Source: Ferdinandcohnia sp036965165 (lineage in GTDB: Bacteria; Bacillota; Bacilli; Bacillales; Bacillaceae_L). From it: a stretch of DNA of 64,000 nt. The DNA lies in NCBI RefSeq assembly GCF_036965165.1, contig NZ_JBALOX010000070.1:1-64000 (forward strand). Reading direction: 5' to 3'. Made by a program: the position numbers and the translations under genes. Of this stretch, positions 27,871 to 36,938 are shown piece after piece. The notes under the pieces were generated by a model that searched no databases, was not told the DNA's origin, and saw only the letters and a program-made list of their open reading frames with translations. Each line of letters starts with the position of its first letter. Position 1 is the stretch's first letter.

Positions 27871-27991
27871 TCTGATTGTGCTTTAACTTGAGGAATTGCG
27901 CTTTAACCCAGTCTAATTGCGCTTTAAATCGGGGAATTGCGTTTTAACCCAGCCTAATTGCACCTTCAGCAGGAATAATTGCGTGTAGCAC
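27871..27991 (+). repeat. TTGCG repeat array B (20-21 bp period)
   Basis: Six degenerate units with core AATTGCGCTTTAA, same subclass and orientation as array A. They alternate GGAATTGCGCTTTAACCCAG-like and TCTAATTGCGCTTTAA-like forms. It lies between the chemoreceptor start and the terminator of the permease-protease gene. Confidence 0.75.
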
Positions 27992-28005
27992 TTTTATCCA
28001 GCACG

Positions 28006-28048
28006 TCAAAAAAGAAGATTAGCAACCCTAATCAAATTGCTAGTCTTC
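28006..28048 (-). terminator. Intrinsic terminator of the permease-protease gene
   Basis: GAAGACTAGCAA pairs with TTGCTAATCTTC on the minus strand and is followed by TTTTTT, 25 nt past the stop codon. Confidence 0.85.
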
Positions 28049-28073
28049 GAGTTTATTAACCGGGTCAAGAGAC

Positions 28074-30971
28074 CTATCTCTGCGATCCAATTTCCTTTTT
28101 CAAATACTCAACCGCCGCCTCCAATTGTTCATCTCTGCCTTCTAGTGCTGCTTCACGCGTTCGTTCTACTTTTATATCTGGTTGAACGCCTATCATATGG
28201 TGCTGGGAACCGTCTACACTCAGTGCTTGCCAGGCTGTAAACCAGACGCCCATATTTCCTGGTAGTTTTATGAGATTGATTGATCCATTTGTTCCGGCTG
28301 TCGGTTCGCCAATCATCGTCGCAAGTCCGTTACTCTTGAATGTTTCAGCATATGTTTCACATGCGCTTATACAGCTTCCATCGATTAAGGCGACATTTTT
28401 ACTCTTAAAAATTTCATAGATTGGAAGGACTCTTCCCTGATATTCCTCAAAACCCGCTGGAGGCTTATTTGGGTAAATAATTTGCGGATTATTCATTGGC
28501 ATTGTGTATACAATCTCATCTGATAATTTATGGAGTAGTGGTGACATATCAATTGCAGGGTAACTCCTTAGATCAAAAATAATCCCCTTTGCATGTTGAA
28601 GGTCCTCCAATGCTATTTTCAACTGTTCATCCGTCATATAATCGAAATTCAAATAATACATATCGTTCCCAAGGTACTTTAATCCATCTGTGGAAGTACG
28701 ATTATATCGATCAACCGATGTAGAAAGGTGATACTTCGCTTTTATTTTAAGCTGCTGCCCATCTCGGATAACGGTGAATGATTCTTTTCCCCGCCCATCC
28801 AGGTCGACAACAAATCGCTTTAATGTGATATATTTTCGAAAATGTAGTGTTCCTGACCCCCGATTGATGGCTTCATTTATCCACTTTAGAGCTGGTTCCC
28901 CAGAGCGTTCAGCAATCACGTCCCCCACTTTAAAAGGAGAATCCTCACTTACAGCGGTAACAACCACCTCTCCATCAAATACATCCGCCCAGAATGGCAT
29001 ATATTCACCTGAATAATACTGCCTGTCAGTTACATTAACGTGACCATCATTAAGCGGTCTGAGCATTTTTTCTAATACATGTTTAAATCCAACATGATTC
29101 ATTTCATTAGCTGGATGCAATTCCTTAATCGCATTGGTAAGCTGGTGATCCATGTCCACATCCACGATATCATAATACGGATAAAAATATTTCACGATAT
29201 TCCATACAATGATTGTGTTACTAAGCTGGACAATTGGGTCTGTTGTATCTGCAGAAAAGACATTGATTTGTTTAAGTTGGTTCTGCAATGATGTAAATTT
29301 CTGATTTTCATCTTCTCGACTTGTTGACCCTTGGTATGCCGTGAGGGTCAACGGCAATTGGATTTTTAAATCTTGATTAATGGGTTCCTCGATCACGTCT
29401 GTTTCATTCGGAAATTGAGAAAAAAGCTGGCGCGTCCTGATTGAAAATTTTTCATAAGCAAACGAATAGTAAACTCGTTTACTTTTAAACTCCCCTTTCA
29501 GTATTTCTATTGTAGGTTTATCTTGTGGTTCCTCCTCTGTAAGGAAAGGTAAAAATGTTAGATTTTCTTTTATTTTCAACCCCACGTGCTGCCAAGCAAC
29601 TAATTCGTATGCAGGATCTCGTAGTTTCTGGTAATCAGGTAAAAATCGCTCATACTCTTCATTAGTACGGTAAATTTTTAAAGTAGGAGCAATTGGATGA
29701 AACATCTCCTCCAGGTTTTCTTTTAACTCTTCTGCGTTTTTAGACCCAACGGTTTTTACCATTCCGCAGAGGGCAAATCGATTCCAATCTATCTCCTCCA
29801 CCTCATCACTCGGATGGAAAAATCGGACATACCCATACAGGTTTGCAAACGCCGTTACATTCGAAAGCTGTCTTTCCTTATCCACCCAAACGTTTGTCCC
29901 GCATGCGGTGGTATAGGATGGAATTGGTTTAGGTGGGTTCAGTACGGAACCGCTGATTACTATGACCAGAAAGACCACACACACCATCACTGCAATTCTT
30001 GCCATTTTGATTAGTGGCTCTCTTATATGGTCAAACCAGAGCCCCTCGAAAAATAGATGGGAATGGTGGAGAAATCGGTTTTGTTGCTTCGCACTTTTGG
30101 TGTGAAATTTTAGGCGCAATCCTTCCCCTAAGAGCTGAAAGGTAACCATCAGGATGGCAATCGCAAGCGCTGGAAACAAGGGAATCCAAAAGGCATGCAA
30201 GATTTCAGTGCGCCCGCTCGCTAAAAATGACAACCAATCAAAGTCCTCACTTTGCCATTCATAGTCTCCTACGTCTTTTATAACAAACTTCTGCTTGAAA
30301 AAGTAAGAAAACAACGCCAGCTGCCCGGTTAATAGGGTGACACGACCCGCTTCCAAGAAAATGTTTGACATGAAGCTAGGCCATAAATTGGGTAGATAAT
30401 GTCTTGTGTACATTTGAAAAGGGTTATTCCCCGTGATGAGTCCTGCGTCCATGTACTCTTTTTCGGAGAGCTGGATGATTTGCTGCTGAAACAGGCAGGC
30501 CACTCGACCGACCCCAACAAGGGCTATGGTTAGGATCATCAGCTCTTTACGAATCGGCGATGAATCGACGAACGGAGTAGAGAGAATCAACACAACCGCA
30601 AGAATGGGTGGCAAGCTCGAAAAAAGATAACTCAGCCATTGGATCATCCAATGTGCAAGACCTTGCTGATTGCTCGCTAAAAAGGAAAGCGGAATCGCTA
30701 TCAAAAAGGTCAACATTGTAATCTGTAAAATAACCCCAACAGTGTCGTCCAATCCATGAATAAGGACAGAAAAAATATCAATCCCATCTGAATCTGTACC
30801 TAGTGGATTTTCGGCGGACGGTGGGAACGGTGCCTTTCCAAATTCACCATTTTCGTAAAATCGTAGACGTTCTGGTTCGAGATCTGTTTTTACTAGACTC
30901 GGACCAAATATCATTGTGCACCCAAGTATGATGGTCAACAAAACCCCTATCCGCAAATACCAATTCTTCAA
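28074..30971 (-). CDS. DppC-like ABC permease fused to an extracellular S41 protease
   Basis: A single uninterrupted 965-residue frame. Residues 1-320 form a peptide/nickel-type ABC permease: an N-terminal helix, AENPLGTDSDGIDIFS as in DppC/OppC, and the EAA loop EYMDAGLITGNNPFQMYTRH. A further membrane helix (about 335-358) leads to a large extracytoplasmic part. That part has the YGYVRFFHPSDEVEEIDW block of big S41 peptidases, a PDZ-like segment (about 660-720), and the S41 catalytic core with DLRSYPAID, Ser869 in SCISACETY, IGEPTAGTNG and GVQPDI. The start is TTG with AGGAGG 9 nt upstream. The partner DppB-like gene lies just upstream across a short assembly gap. No ATPase or binding protein is nearby. 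The fusion is what I see; a protease that generates peptides for its own channel is an inference. Confidence 0.85.
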   Translation of the reverse strand: MKNWYLRIGVLLTIILGCTMIFGPSLVKTDLEPERLRFYENGEFGKAPFPPSAENPLGTDSDGIDIFSVLIHGLDDTVGVILQITMLTFLIAIPLSFLASNQQGLAHWMIQWLSYLFSSLPPILAVVLILSTPFVDSSPIRKELMILTIALVGVGRVACLFQQQIIQLSEKEYMDAGLITGNNPFQMYTRHYLPNLWPSFMSNIFLEAGRVTLLTGQLALFSYFFKQKFVIKDVGDYEWQSEDFDWLSFLASGRTEILHAFWIPLFPALAIAILMVTFQLLGEGLRLKFHTKSAKQQNRFLHHSHLFFEGLWFDHIREPLIKMARIAVMVCVVFLVIVISGSVLNPPKPIPSYTTACGTNVWVDKERQLSNVTAFANLYGYVRFFHPSDEVEEIDWNRFALCGMVKTVGSKNAEELKENLEEMFHPIAPTLKIYRTNEEYERFLPDYQKLRDPAYELVAWQHVGLKIKENLTFLPFLTEEEPQDKPTIEILKGEFKSKRVYYSFAYEKFSIRTRQLFSQFPNETDVIEEPINQDLKIQLPLTLTAYQGSTSREDENQKFTSLQNQLKQINVFSADTTDPIVQLSNTIIVWNIVKYFYPYYDIVDVDMDHQLTNAIKELHPANEMNHVGFKHVLEKMLRPLNDGHVNVTDRQYYSGEYMPFWADVFDGEVVVTAVSEDSPFKVGDVIAERSGEPALKWINEAINRGSGTLHFRKYITLKRFVVDLDGRGKESFTVIRDGQQLKIKAKYHLSTSVDRYNRTSTDGLKYLGNDMYYLNFDYMTDEQLKIALEDLQHAKGIIFDLRSYPAIDMSPLLHKLSDEIVYTMPMNNPQIIYPNKPPAGFEEYQGRVLPIYEIFKSKNVALIDGSCISACETYAETFKSNGLATMIGEPTAGTNGSINLIKLPGNMGVWFTAWQALSVDGSQHHMIGVQPDIKVERTREAALEGRDEQLEAAVEYLKKEIGSQR

Positions 30972-30993
30972 ATGAATTCACCTCCTGCTTCCC

Positions 30994-31023
30994 NNNNNNN
31001 NNNNNNNNNNNNNNNNNNNNNNN
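30994..31023. other. Assembly gap (30 N)
   Basis: Unknown sequence between the two permease genes. The upstream gene's TAA stop and the downstream gene's ribosome binding site flank it, so both coding regions look complete, but the true spacing is unknown. Confidence 0.95.
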
Positions 31024-31025
31024 TT

Positions 31026-32021
31026 TTAGATGATATATAAGAGAAAGAGTGAAACCCCAATCATGGCTGGAATAATGATGATTAGTTGTCTTGCTAGATC
31101 CTTTACTAGCATAGTAGTTGAATAGAATGGGGAGACAAAACGTAAAAGGAATTTACTGACAAGGATTGATACGAAATAGAGCATCATAAAGCCCAACGCT
31201 AATTCAAGAATCATCCCCGTTTCTACGACTCTCTCAGCGTCCGCACCTGATACTTTCGTAATATAATTTTTCCTATCAACGGTTTTAAACAATCGATAGG
31301 CCGCACCTTTGTACTCTGTCAGCCATTCCACAATCAACAAGTTTGATAGAACATAGACCATCATCGACGGTAGATGGCTGATAATTTGGACCATGCTATT
31401 TCGAAGGATATGCTTGTACGTCACGATTTTTTCGATTAACCCTTTCGACCTTGCCACAGCCACGAATACCTGGTCACTTTCTTCATTTAAGGAAGCTGTC
31501 GTCACCTTTGCAACATATAAAAGTGGGTAAAGTGCCACCAAAATCGAAGGAAGTAGAAAGCTATACCACTCCTCATGGCCAAACCACGAGATAAACGGCA
31601 CGTAAAAGAGAATGAGCCACTGAAGACAGAGAATCACAAAGAAATCCGGCAATGCTGAAAGGAAGCTAGTTAAGCCTTCCCCAACCACCTTTTGATACGT
31701 TTTCTTTTTTCGGAAATCAAAAATTCCTTTCCAGATTCCGAGGGTTAATGCAAGGAAAAACGAAGTGACGACAATCTTAAGACTTCTAGAAAAATGTTCG
31801 ACTGCAACGGATTCGATCGACTCTCCACTTTTTGTCGTTCCCAAACTATGATTCTTCCAGGCTTCTGAAACGGTATGTTGAATCACACTCTTATACTCAT
31901 CCCACGGTTTCAATTGATTCTCCGTCTCCGGAACATCAGGCAAAAATAAACAGATGCCAAACACAACCGCAACAATGAAGAAAATTGTAAAAACATCTCG
32001 TATTCTCGCCTCAACGTTCAT
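31026..32021 (-). CDS. DppB-like ABC transporter permease
   Basis: The 331-residue membrane protein has about six helices and a large first extracytoplasmic loop (WKNHSLGTTKSGESIESVAV), as in DppB/OppB. Its EAA-like loop is QVFVAVARSKGLIEKIVTYK. It should form the channel heterodimer with the N-terminal half of the fused protein downstream. The start is the ATG at 32021, with AAGGAG 10 nt upstream; an earlier TTG and ATG lack such a site. It is the first gene behind the promoter with four 22-bp palindromes. Confidence 0.85.
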   Translation of the reverse strand: MNVEARIRDVFTIFFIVAVVFGICLFLPDVPETENQLKPWDEYKSVIQHTVSEAWKNHSLGTTKSGESIESVAVEHFSRSLKIVVTSFFLALTLGIWKGIFDFRKKKTYQKVVGEGLTSFLSALPDFFVILCLQWLILFYVPFISWFGHEEWYSFLLPSILVALYPLLYVAKVTTASLNEESDQVFVAVARSKGLIEKIVTYKHILRNSMVQIISHLPSMMVYVLSNLLIVEWLTEYKGAAYRLFKTVDRKNYITKVSGADAERVVETGMILELALGFMMLYFVSILVSKFLLRFVSPFYSTTMLVKDLARQLIIIIPAMIGVSLFLLYII

Positions 32022-32058
32022 ATCTAGTAATCTCCTTACGTTAGTTGACATAATAATT

Positions 32059-32134
32059 TTCAATCAAACGTTTGTTTACCGGTCTATCCCTTGAGCTCCA
32101 ACGGTTTCATTTTTCAATCAAGCGTTTGATTGAA
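32059..32134. repeat. Double-palindrome element, copy A
   Basis: Two 22-bp palindromes of the form TTCAATCAAR-YGTTTGWTTGAA (32059-32080 and 32113-32134) bracket a middle part with CCCTTG and GGTTTCAT. Copy B aligns with it over its whole length. The second palindrome falls just after the predicted transcription start of the permease operon. Confidence 0.8.
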
Positions 32135-32145
32135 TTTTTGCTTAC

Positions 32146-32174
32146 AATATAAACGGAATTAGTTAGTTTTTCAA
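32146..32174 (-). promoter_or_regulatory. Predicted promoter of the permease-protease operon
   Basis: On the minus strand TTGAAA (32169-32174) and TATATT (32146-32151) are exactly 17 bp apart. The -35 lies inside the first palindrome of copy B, and the last palindrome of copy A begins about 5 nt after the expected start of transcription. That is a typical repressor layout. Confidence 0.55.
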
Positions 32175-32244
32175 TCAAATGTTTGTTTGAAGCACACCCC
32201 TTGGTACATATGGGTTTCATACTTCAATCAAATGTTTGTTTGAA
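32170..32244. repeat. Double-palindrome element, copy B
   Basis: Palindromes at 32170-32191 and 32223-32244 flank a middle segment with CCCCTTGG and GGGTTTCAT. Successive palindrome starts in copies A and B are 54, 57 and 53 bp apart, about five helical turns. Confidence 0.8.
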
Positions 32245-32336
32245 TCTCTCATTTTATAAATTTTCTAAAATTACTATTATTTCGAATTTACCATATTTGT
32301 AATTTAGTTCCAACTTAATTTGGGTTTTTATAATCG

Positions 32337-32365
32337 AAAAAAGTGACCCTTGATTTGAGTCACTT
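32337..32365 (-). terminator. Intrinsic terminator of the folE-SDR unit
   Basis: AAGTGACT pairs with GGTCACTT on the minus strand and is followed by a run of six U. The stem overlaps the last codons of the SDR gene. Confidence 0.85.
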
Positions 32366-33151
32366 CCTCCATTGCTTATAGACCTGTCCATTCGCACCAG
32401 TTTTGTTCACGACATTCACCCCACCCGACGCCGAAATCACACTCCCCGTGATAAAATCCGAGTTTTCCTCACAAAGAAAGGCAATGATTCTGGCGATATC
32501 TTCGCCAGTACCGGGGCGACCGATTGGAGTTTCGGGGTCTTTTCGTGTGCGTGCTGTGGTGATGGTGGCCTCCTTCATTTCACCGGTGATGTCCCCCGGG
32601 CACACCATGTTTGCGGTAATTCCATTTCCGGCTTCCTCAAGAGCAACGGATTTGGTGAGTGACACCAGCCCTACCTTTGCTGCACTAAAGGCCGCGCGAT
32701 ACATCCAGCCAGGTGTGCTCTCCGCATCCTGAAAGCCATAGGTGATGACCCTACCGAAATTTTGCTTGCGCATGACAGGAATGGTCAGTTTTAGAAAATG
32801 AAACACCGAACTGAGGTTGCCATCAATCATCTCATTCCATTCACGGTCTTCGTATTCTACTACCTTTTTCCGTTCAAAAATATAGGGGCCGGCGTTGTTA
32901 ATGAGGTAGTCAATTCGGCCAAAACGGTTCATCGCTTGGTTGAAAATGTTTGTGATGTCCTCTTTTTTCGTGATGTCACCTTGTACAAATTGAATAGCCT
33001 CCAAATAGGGTTTCCATTCTTTTTTAAGTTCTTCGACGCGAGCTCCGTCGCTTCTGTAGTTCACGGTCACAGAGCAGCCCATTTTTAAAAATTCCTCGGT
33101 TACTTTTCTACCTAATCCTTTCGTTCCCGCTGTAATGATTGCGTGCCTCAC
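32360..33151 (-). CDS. Short-chain dehydrogenase/reductase with Phe at the catalytic Tyr position
   Basis: The 263-residue Rossmann protein has TAGTKGLGR (cofactor loop), NNAGPY and the PGDITG block of classical SDRs. In the YxxxK position the sequence is FSAAK, so the usual catalytic Tyr is Phe; a Tyr four residues earlier (MYRAAF) could substitute. Cofactor preference is probably NADPH (NYRSD after beta-2). It follows folE by 43 nt on the same strand, so a pterin reduction role like FolM is possible but unproven. Confidence 0.8.
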   Translation of the reverse strand: MRHAIITAGTKGLGRKVTEEFLKMGCSVTVNYRSDGARVEELKKEWKPYLEAIQFVQGDITKKEDITNIFNQAMNRFGRIDYLINNAGPYIFERKKVVEYEDREWNEMIDGNLSSVFHFLKLTIPVMRKQNFGRVITYGFQDAESTPGWMYRAAFSAAKVGLVSLTKSVALEEAGNGITANMVCPGDITGEMKEATITTARTRKDPETPIGRPGTGEDIARIIAFLCEENSDFITGSVISASGGVNVVNKTGANGQVYKQWRK

Positions 33152-33194
33152 CTACTTCACCTACCTTTCGTATTGGTGCCACGGGTATGGTTCC

Positions 33195-33839
33195 CTATCT
33201 ATGTAAAAGTGTTAAAAATTCAAACCGAGAATCGGCACGTTCTTCGAATATGCCTCTTGTAGCTGTAGTTGTTGTTTCGGAGTTTGTCTTTTTAATTCCG
33301 CGTCCGCACATGCACATATGCTTTGCTTCGATGACTACCATTGTGCCCTGAGGCTCTAGGACTTCTCCGATAGCATTCGCAATTTGGTTTGTTAGTGTTT
33401 CTTGGACTTGGAATCGTTTCGCATAACCCTCTACCATTCTTCCAATCTTTGATAATCCGGTTACCTTTTTATCGGGAATGTAGCCGACATGCGCAACACC
33501 AAAGAAAGGTGCAAAATGATGCTCACACATGGAGTGGAACTCGATATTTTTTACTAGAACGAGCTCACGGTGTGCGACGTCGAACACCTTTTTTAGATGG
33601 TCCTTTGGATCCTCTCGGTAGCCCTCGGTGTACTCAAGGAATGCTTTAACGACGCGCTGTGGCGTTTCGATGAGCCCTTCACGTGTCGGGTCGTCTCCGC
33701 ATAATTCGATCAGTTTTTTTAACGCATCAGTTACGATTTGAGCTTGTTTGATTTTTTCCGGGTTTTCTTCAAATATACGTGGGAATTTTTCGATTATGTT
33801 TCTTTCCGCATCTATTAAAGACATCGTGGCGAACCTCAT
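33195..33839 (-). CDS. folE: GTP cyclohydrolase I
   Basis: The 214-residue protein has the FolE zinc and catalytic blocks: EFHSMCEHHFAPFFG, VGYIPDKKVTGLSK, and KHMCMCGRGI with the second metal-binding cysteine. It converts GTP to dihydroneopterin triphosphate, the first step of folate synthesis. Bacillus FolE is about 190 residues; the extra length is at the N terminus and at a Thr-rich stretch near the end. The start may be the ATG at 33839 or at 33824, where GAGG has better spacing. Confidence 0.92.
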   Translation of the reverse strand: MRFATMSLIDAERNIIEKFPRIFEENPEKIKQAQIVTDALKKLIELCGDDPTREGLIETPQRVVKAFLEYTEGYREDPKDHLKKVFDVAHRELVLVKNIEFHSMCEHHFAPFFGVAHVGYIPDKKVTGLSKIGRMVEGYAKRFQVQETLTNQIANAIGEVLEPQGTMVVIEAKHMCMCGRGIKKTNSETTTTATRGIFEERADSRFEFLTLLHR

Positions 33840-34117
33840 TTCCTCATTGTGAACTTTATTACTACTTCTCCCTTCACTTTTTATTTCCTTCCTACAAAAT
33901 AACTATTTGCATTGGGTGGGGCAGTTGATTTGAATACTCTTTCCATTATTCGGTACCTGTTTTAACGAGAGCCCTCCCCCCTACTACCTTTGTACTATTT
34001 TTCAATTAGCACATCTTTTTCCGGCTGTTTTCATTGAGAAGTGAAAGTTTTTCCAGTAAAATTTTTATGACATATTTCAAAAAATTAGAAATTTTTTATT
34101 TTGGGGGCTTTCTTTTT

Positions 34118-35674
34118 ATGGTTTCAAATGAGATGAAAAATGAAGGGCAAAGGAGAGACACACATTTAAGTCAGCTTGCTTCGGTTGGGCAGATTGCAGC
34201 AGGGATTGCACATGAGGTGCGCAATCCACTTACGGCTGTAAAGTGATTTTTGCAGCTTTTACAACAGGAGGAGGAGCATAAATATCTTGACATTGCCCAA
34301 AGCGAGCTCAACAACGCACTCGTCACCTTGAACAATTTGCTTCAAGTGTCCAAGCCTGATTTGGAGGACGAGGATGCGCAAGTGATTCATCTTGCGGCCG
34401 AATTAGAATCCATTTTAAATCTATTTTTAGATAAATTGTATGACATTCAGCTTGAAACTGACTTCCAGAATACGGATGCAGCCATTGTTGGAAAGAAAAA
34501 TCAGTTTAAGAAAGCCTTTTTTAACCTGATTAAAAATTCAATTGAGTCGATTGAGGGGAGCGGTACGATCAAGATTACGCACCGTACTACCGAAAAGAAT
34601 GTTATTGTCACCATTACGGATTCGGGCGTCGGCATCCCAGAGGAAAAAATGAATCTACTCGGGACACCCTTTTTTTCAACAAAGGACGCTGGTACTGGAA
34701 TGGGACTTGCTCAGGTTTTCTCTGTTGTCTATCAGCATGGTGGGGACATTTCCGTTGACAGCAAATTAAACTTCGGAACTACATTTACAATCCGACTACC
34801 AAAACAACATAAATCGATTAATCGAGGTGTTCGAAAGTTGAATTTACTCTATAAAGATTCCATTAAGGAGTTTTTTCTTGAAAACAAAATATATTTTGAA
34901 GAGAAGTTGCTGGAGGAAGCCATCAATGTAAAGGACAAAATCCAGGAAATTCATACGGTCGGAAACATTAATCTTCTCAATAATGCTCACAAACTTGTAC
35001 TCTATGTCGTTGAAGAGCGCGAACACGAGTTAATTACCTTCGCCAAGCGCGAGGGCATGGCTTGGGCTAAAAATTCCTTGACCCTTGCGTTCAAGCTTGA
35101 GTGGGTCCAAGCGATTCGCCGTACGCTTTGGGACTTCCTGTATAATTATGACCTATTGTTGGACAATGAAACGGGTCGTGATGCCTTTTTTACACTTGAA
35201 AAAAAGATCAATATTCTGCTCGATCATTTCTTAACACACTTTTTTATCAGCTATTCGAAATACAAGGACGAATTGCTAGAATCGCAGAGGCAGTTAGTTG
35301 AAAATCTGTCCGTGCCGATTATTCCGATTAACCAGGACACATACATAATCCCGTTGATTGGTGGCATTGACAATCGTCGTGTTGTGACAATCGAGGATAA
35401 AATATTATCTACCATTGAAAATGAACATATCCGCACACTAATTATGGATCTGTCAGGTGTCGCCTTCATGGAGGACGAAGTAATCTACCGCTTCATGAAA
35501 CTCATTGAGGGTGTTAAAATGATGGGCTGCAGAACCGTCCTAACCGGAATCCGTGCCGAAATCGTGAAAAAAATGATTGCACTGGGCATTAGCTTTGCCG
35601 ATATCGCGGACTCGAAAGGTACCCTGCAACTTGCACTGAAAGATTACTTATTCGTTGAAGATGTGGCGAATTAG
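34118..35674 (+). pseudogene. Histidine-kinase/STAS hybrid gene interrupted by an in-frame TGA
   Basis: The reading frame holds a HisKA box (GQIAAGIAHEVRNPLTAVK), then TGA at 34244-34246, then in the same frame FLQLLQQEEE and a full HATPase domain (NLIKNSIESIEG, DSGVGIP, GTGMGLAQVF). An RsbR-like helical region and a C-terminal STAS domain (LIMDLSGVAFMEDEVI, TVLTGIRAEIV) follow. In relatives a Gly codon normally follows TAVK, so one G-to-T change of GGA would make the stop. Downstream translation from TTG at 34250 could still yield an ATPase-STAS protein without the phosphorylated His. Either a true nonsense mutation or a sequencing error. The exact start is uncertain. Confidence 0.75.
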
Positions 35675-35712
35675 TGGGACAAAGGGATAGGGAAAATTCC
35701 CTCCGACCCAAA

Positions 35713-35742
35713 AGAGGCCTTCGGCGATTTTCTGAAGGCCCC
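35713..35742. terminator. Shared terminator between convergent genes
   Basis: GGCCTTC (35716-35722) pairs with GAAGGCC (35734-35740). On the minus strand it is followed by TCTTTTGG and ends the thiolase gene; it may also stop the plus-strand kinase transcript. Confidence 0.7.
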
Positions 35743-35750
35743 GACTATTC

Positions 35751-36938
35751 TTATAAGCTATTATTTTCAATGACCATGGCGATTCCTTGGCCGCCACCGA
35801 TGCAGAGGCTTACGACTGCGTATCTTTTTCCCCTGCGTCTTAGTTCGTATGCTGCTGACAATAGGATTCTTGCGCCACTTGCTCCGACTGGGTGACCTAG
35901 TGCAACTGCCCCACCGTTGACGTTTGTTTTTTCTCGGTCAAGTCCGAGTTCTTTTTCAACTGCGAGATATTGTGCAGCGAATGCTTCATTTACCTCGATT
36001 AAGTCCATATCGGCTAAGCTAAGTTCTGCGCGTTCGAGTGCTTTTTTTATCGCTGGAACTGGACCGATTCCCATGATGGTTGGGTCGACTCCTGCTACTC
36101 CCCACGAAATCACCTTTGCAAGTGGCTTGAGTCCATTTTCACTGACCGCTTTTTCACCTGCAACCACAACGGATGCTGCCCCATCATTGATTCCAGATGC
36201 ATTTGCGGCGGTGACGGTTCCATCGGCAATGAATGACGGGCGCAATTTACTCATCGTCTCCACATTCGCGTTCGGCTTGATATGTTCATCTTTTTCTACT
36301 AATATACTACCTTTTCTCGTTTTCACCTCGACGGCGACGATTTCTTCCGCAAAGGTTCCATTCTCAGACGCTTTTGCTGCTCTTTGATTCGATTCGATTG
36401 CAAATTTGTCCTGCTCCTCCCGGGAGATCGAATACTTCTTAGCTAGCTTTTCAGCCGTCATACCCATTCCTCTTCCCGTGTATTGATCGGTTAGAGTTGT
36501 CATTAACATATCCTCAAATTGAAGATTGCCCATTTTTGACCCGGCAAATCGCTGGGAGAAATTCGAGTATGGGGATTGGGACATGTTCTCAGTTCCCCCG
36601 GCAAGCACGATGTTAGCATCCCCTACTAAAATATGCTGAGCCGCGGACACGACAGATTGCAGACCGGACCCGCATAGACGGTTGACCATAAATGCGGGAA
36701 CCTCTTGAGGAATGTCGCTATGTAGAGCGATGTGCCGCGCGAGGTAGGATGCATTTTTTTCAGTATGAATGACGTTACCGTAAATGACGTGATCAATTTG
36801 TGCGGGATCGACCTTAGAGCGCTTCATAGCTTCAACAGCGGTGGCACGACCTAACTCGGTTGCACCCGTCCCTGAGAATGAACCTCCAAAACTAGTGAAT
36901 GCCGTACGAGCTCCGTCGATAATAAAAATTGGTTCCAT
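35751..36938 (-). CDS. Acetyl-CoA acyltransferase/acetyltransferase (thiolase)
   Basis: The 395-residue enzyme has the thiolase nucleophile NRLCGSGLQS, the His block NVNGGAVALGHPVGASG and the second Cys in SLCIGGGQG. The family either cleaves 3-ketoacyl-CoA in beta-oxidation or condenses acetyl-CoA. It stands alone, without the usual FadB/FadN or acyl-CoA dehydrogenase neighbour, so its direction is unclear. AGGAGGTTTTGCT precedes the ATG. Confidence 0.9.
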   Translation of the reverse strand: MEPIFIIDGARTAFTSFGGSFSGTGATELGRATAVEAMKRSKVDPAQIDHVIYGNVIHTEKNASYLARHIALHSDIPQEVPAFMVNRLCGSGLQSVVSAAQHILVGDANIVLAGGTENMSQSPYSNFSQRFAGSKMGNLQFEDMLMTTLTDQYTGRGMGMTAEKLAKKYSISREEQDKFAIESNQRAAKASENGTFAEEIVAVEVKTRKGSILVEKDEHIKPNANVETMSKLRPSFIADGTVTAANASGINDGAASVVVAGEKAVSENGLKPLAKVISWGVAGVDPTIMGIGPVPAIKKALERAELSLADMDLIEVNEAFAAQYLAVEKELGLDREKTNVNGGAVALGHPVGASGARILLSAAYELRRRGKRYAVVSLCIGGGQGIAMVIENNSL

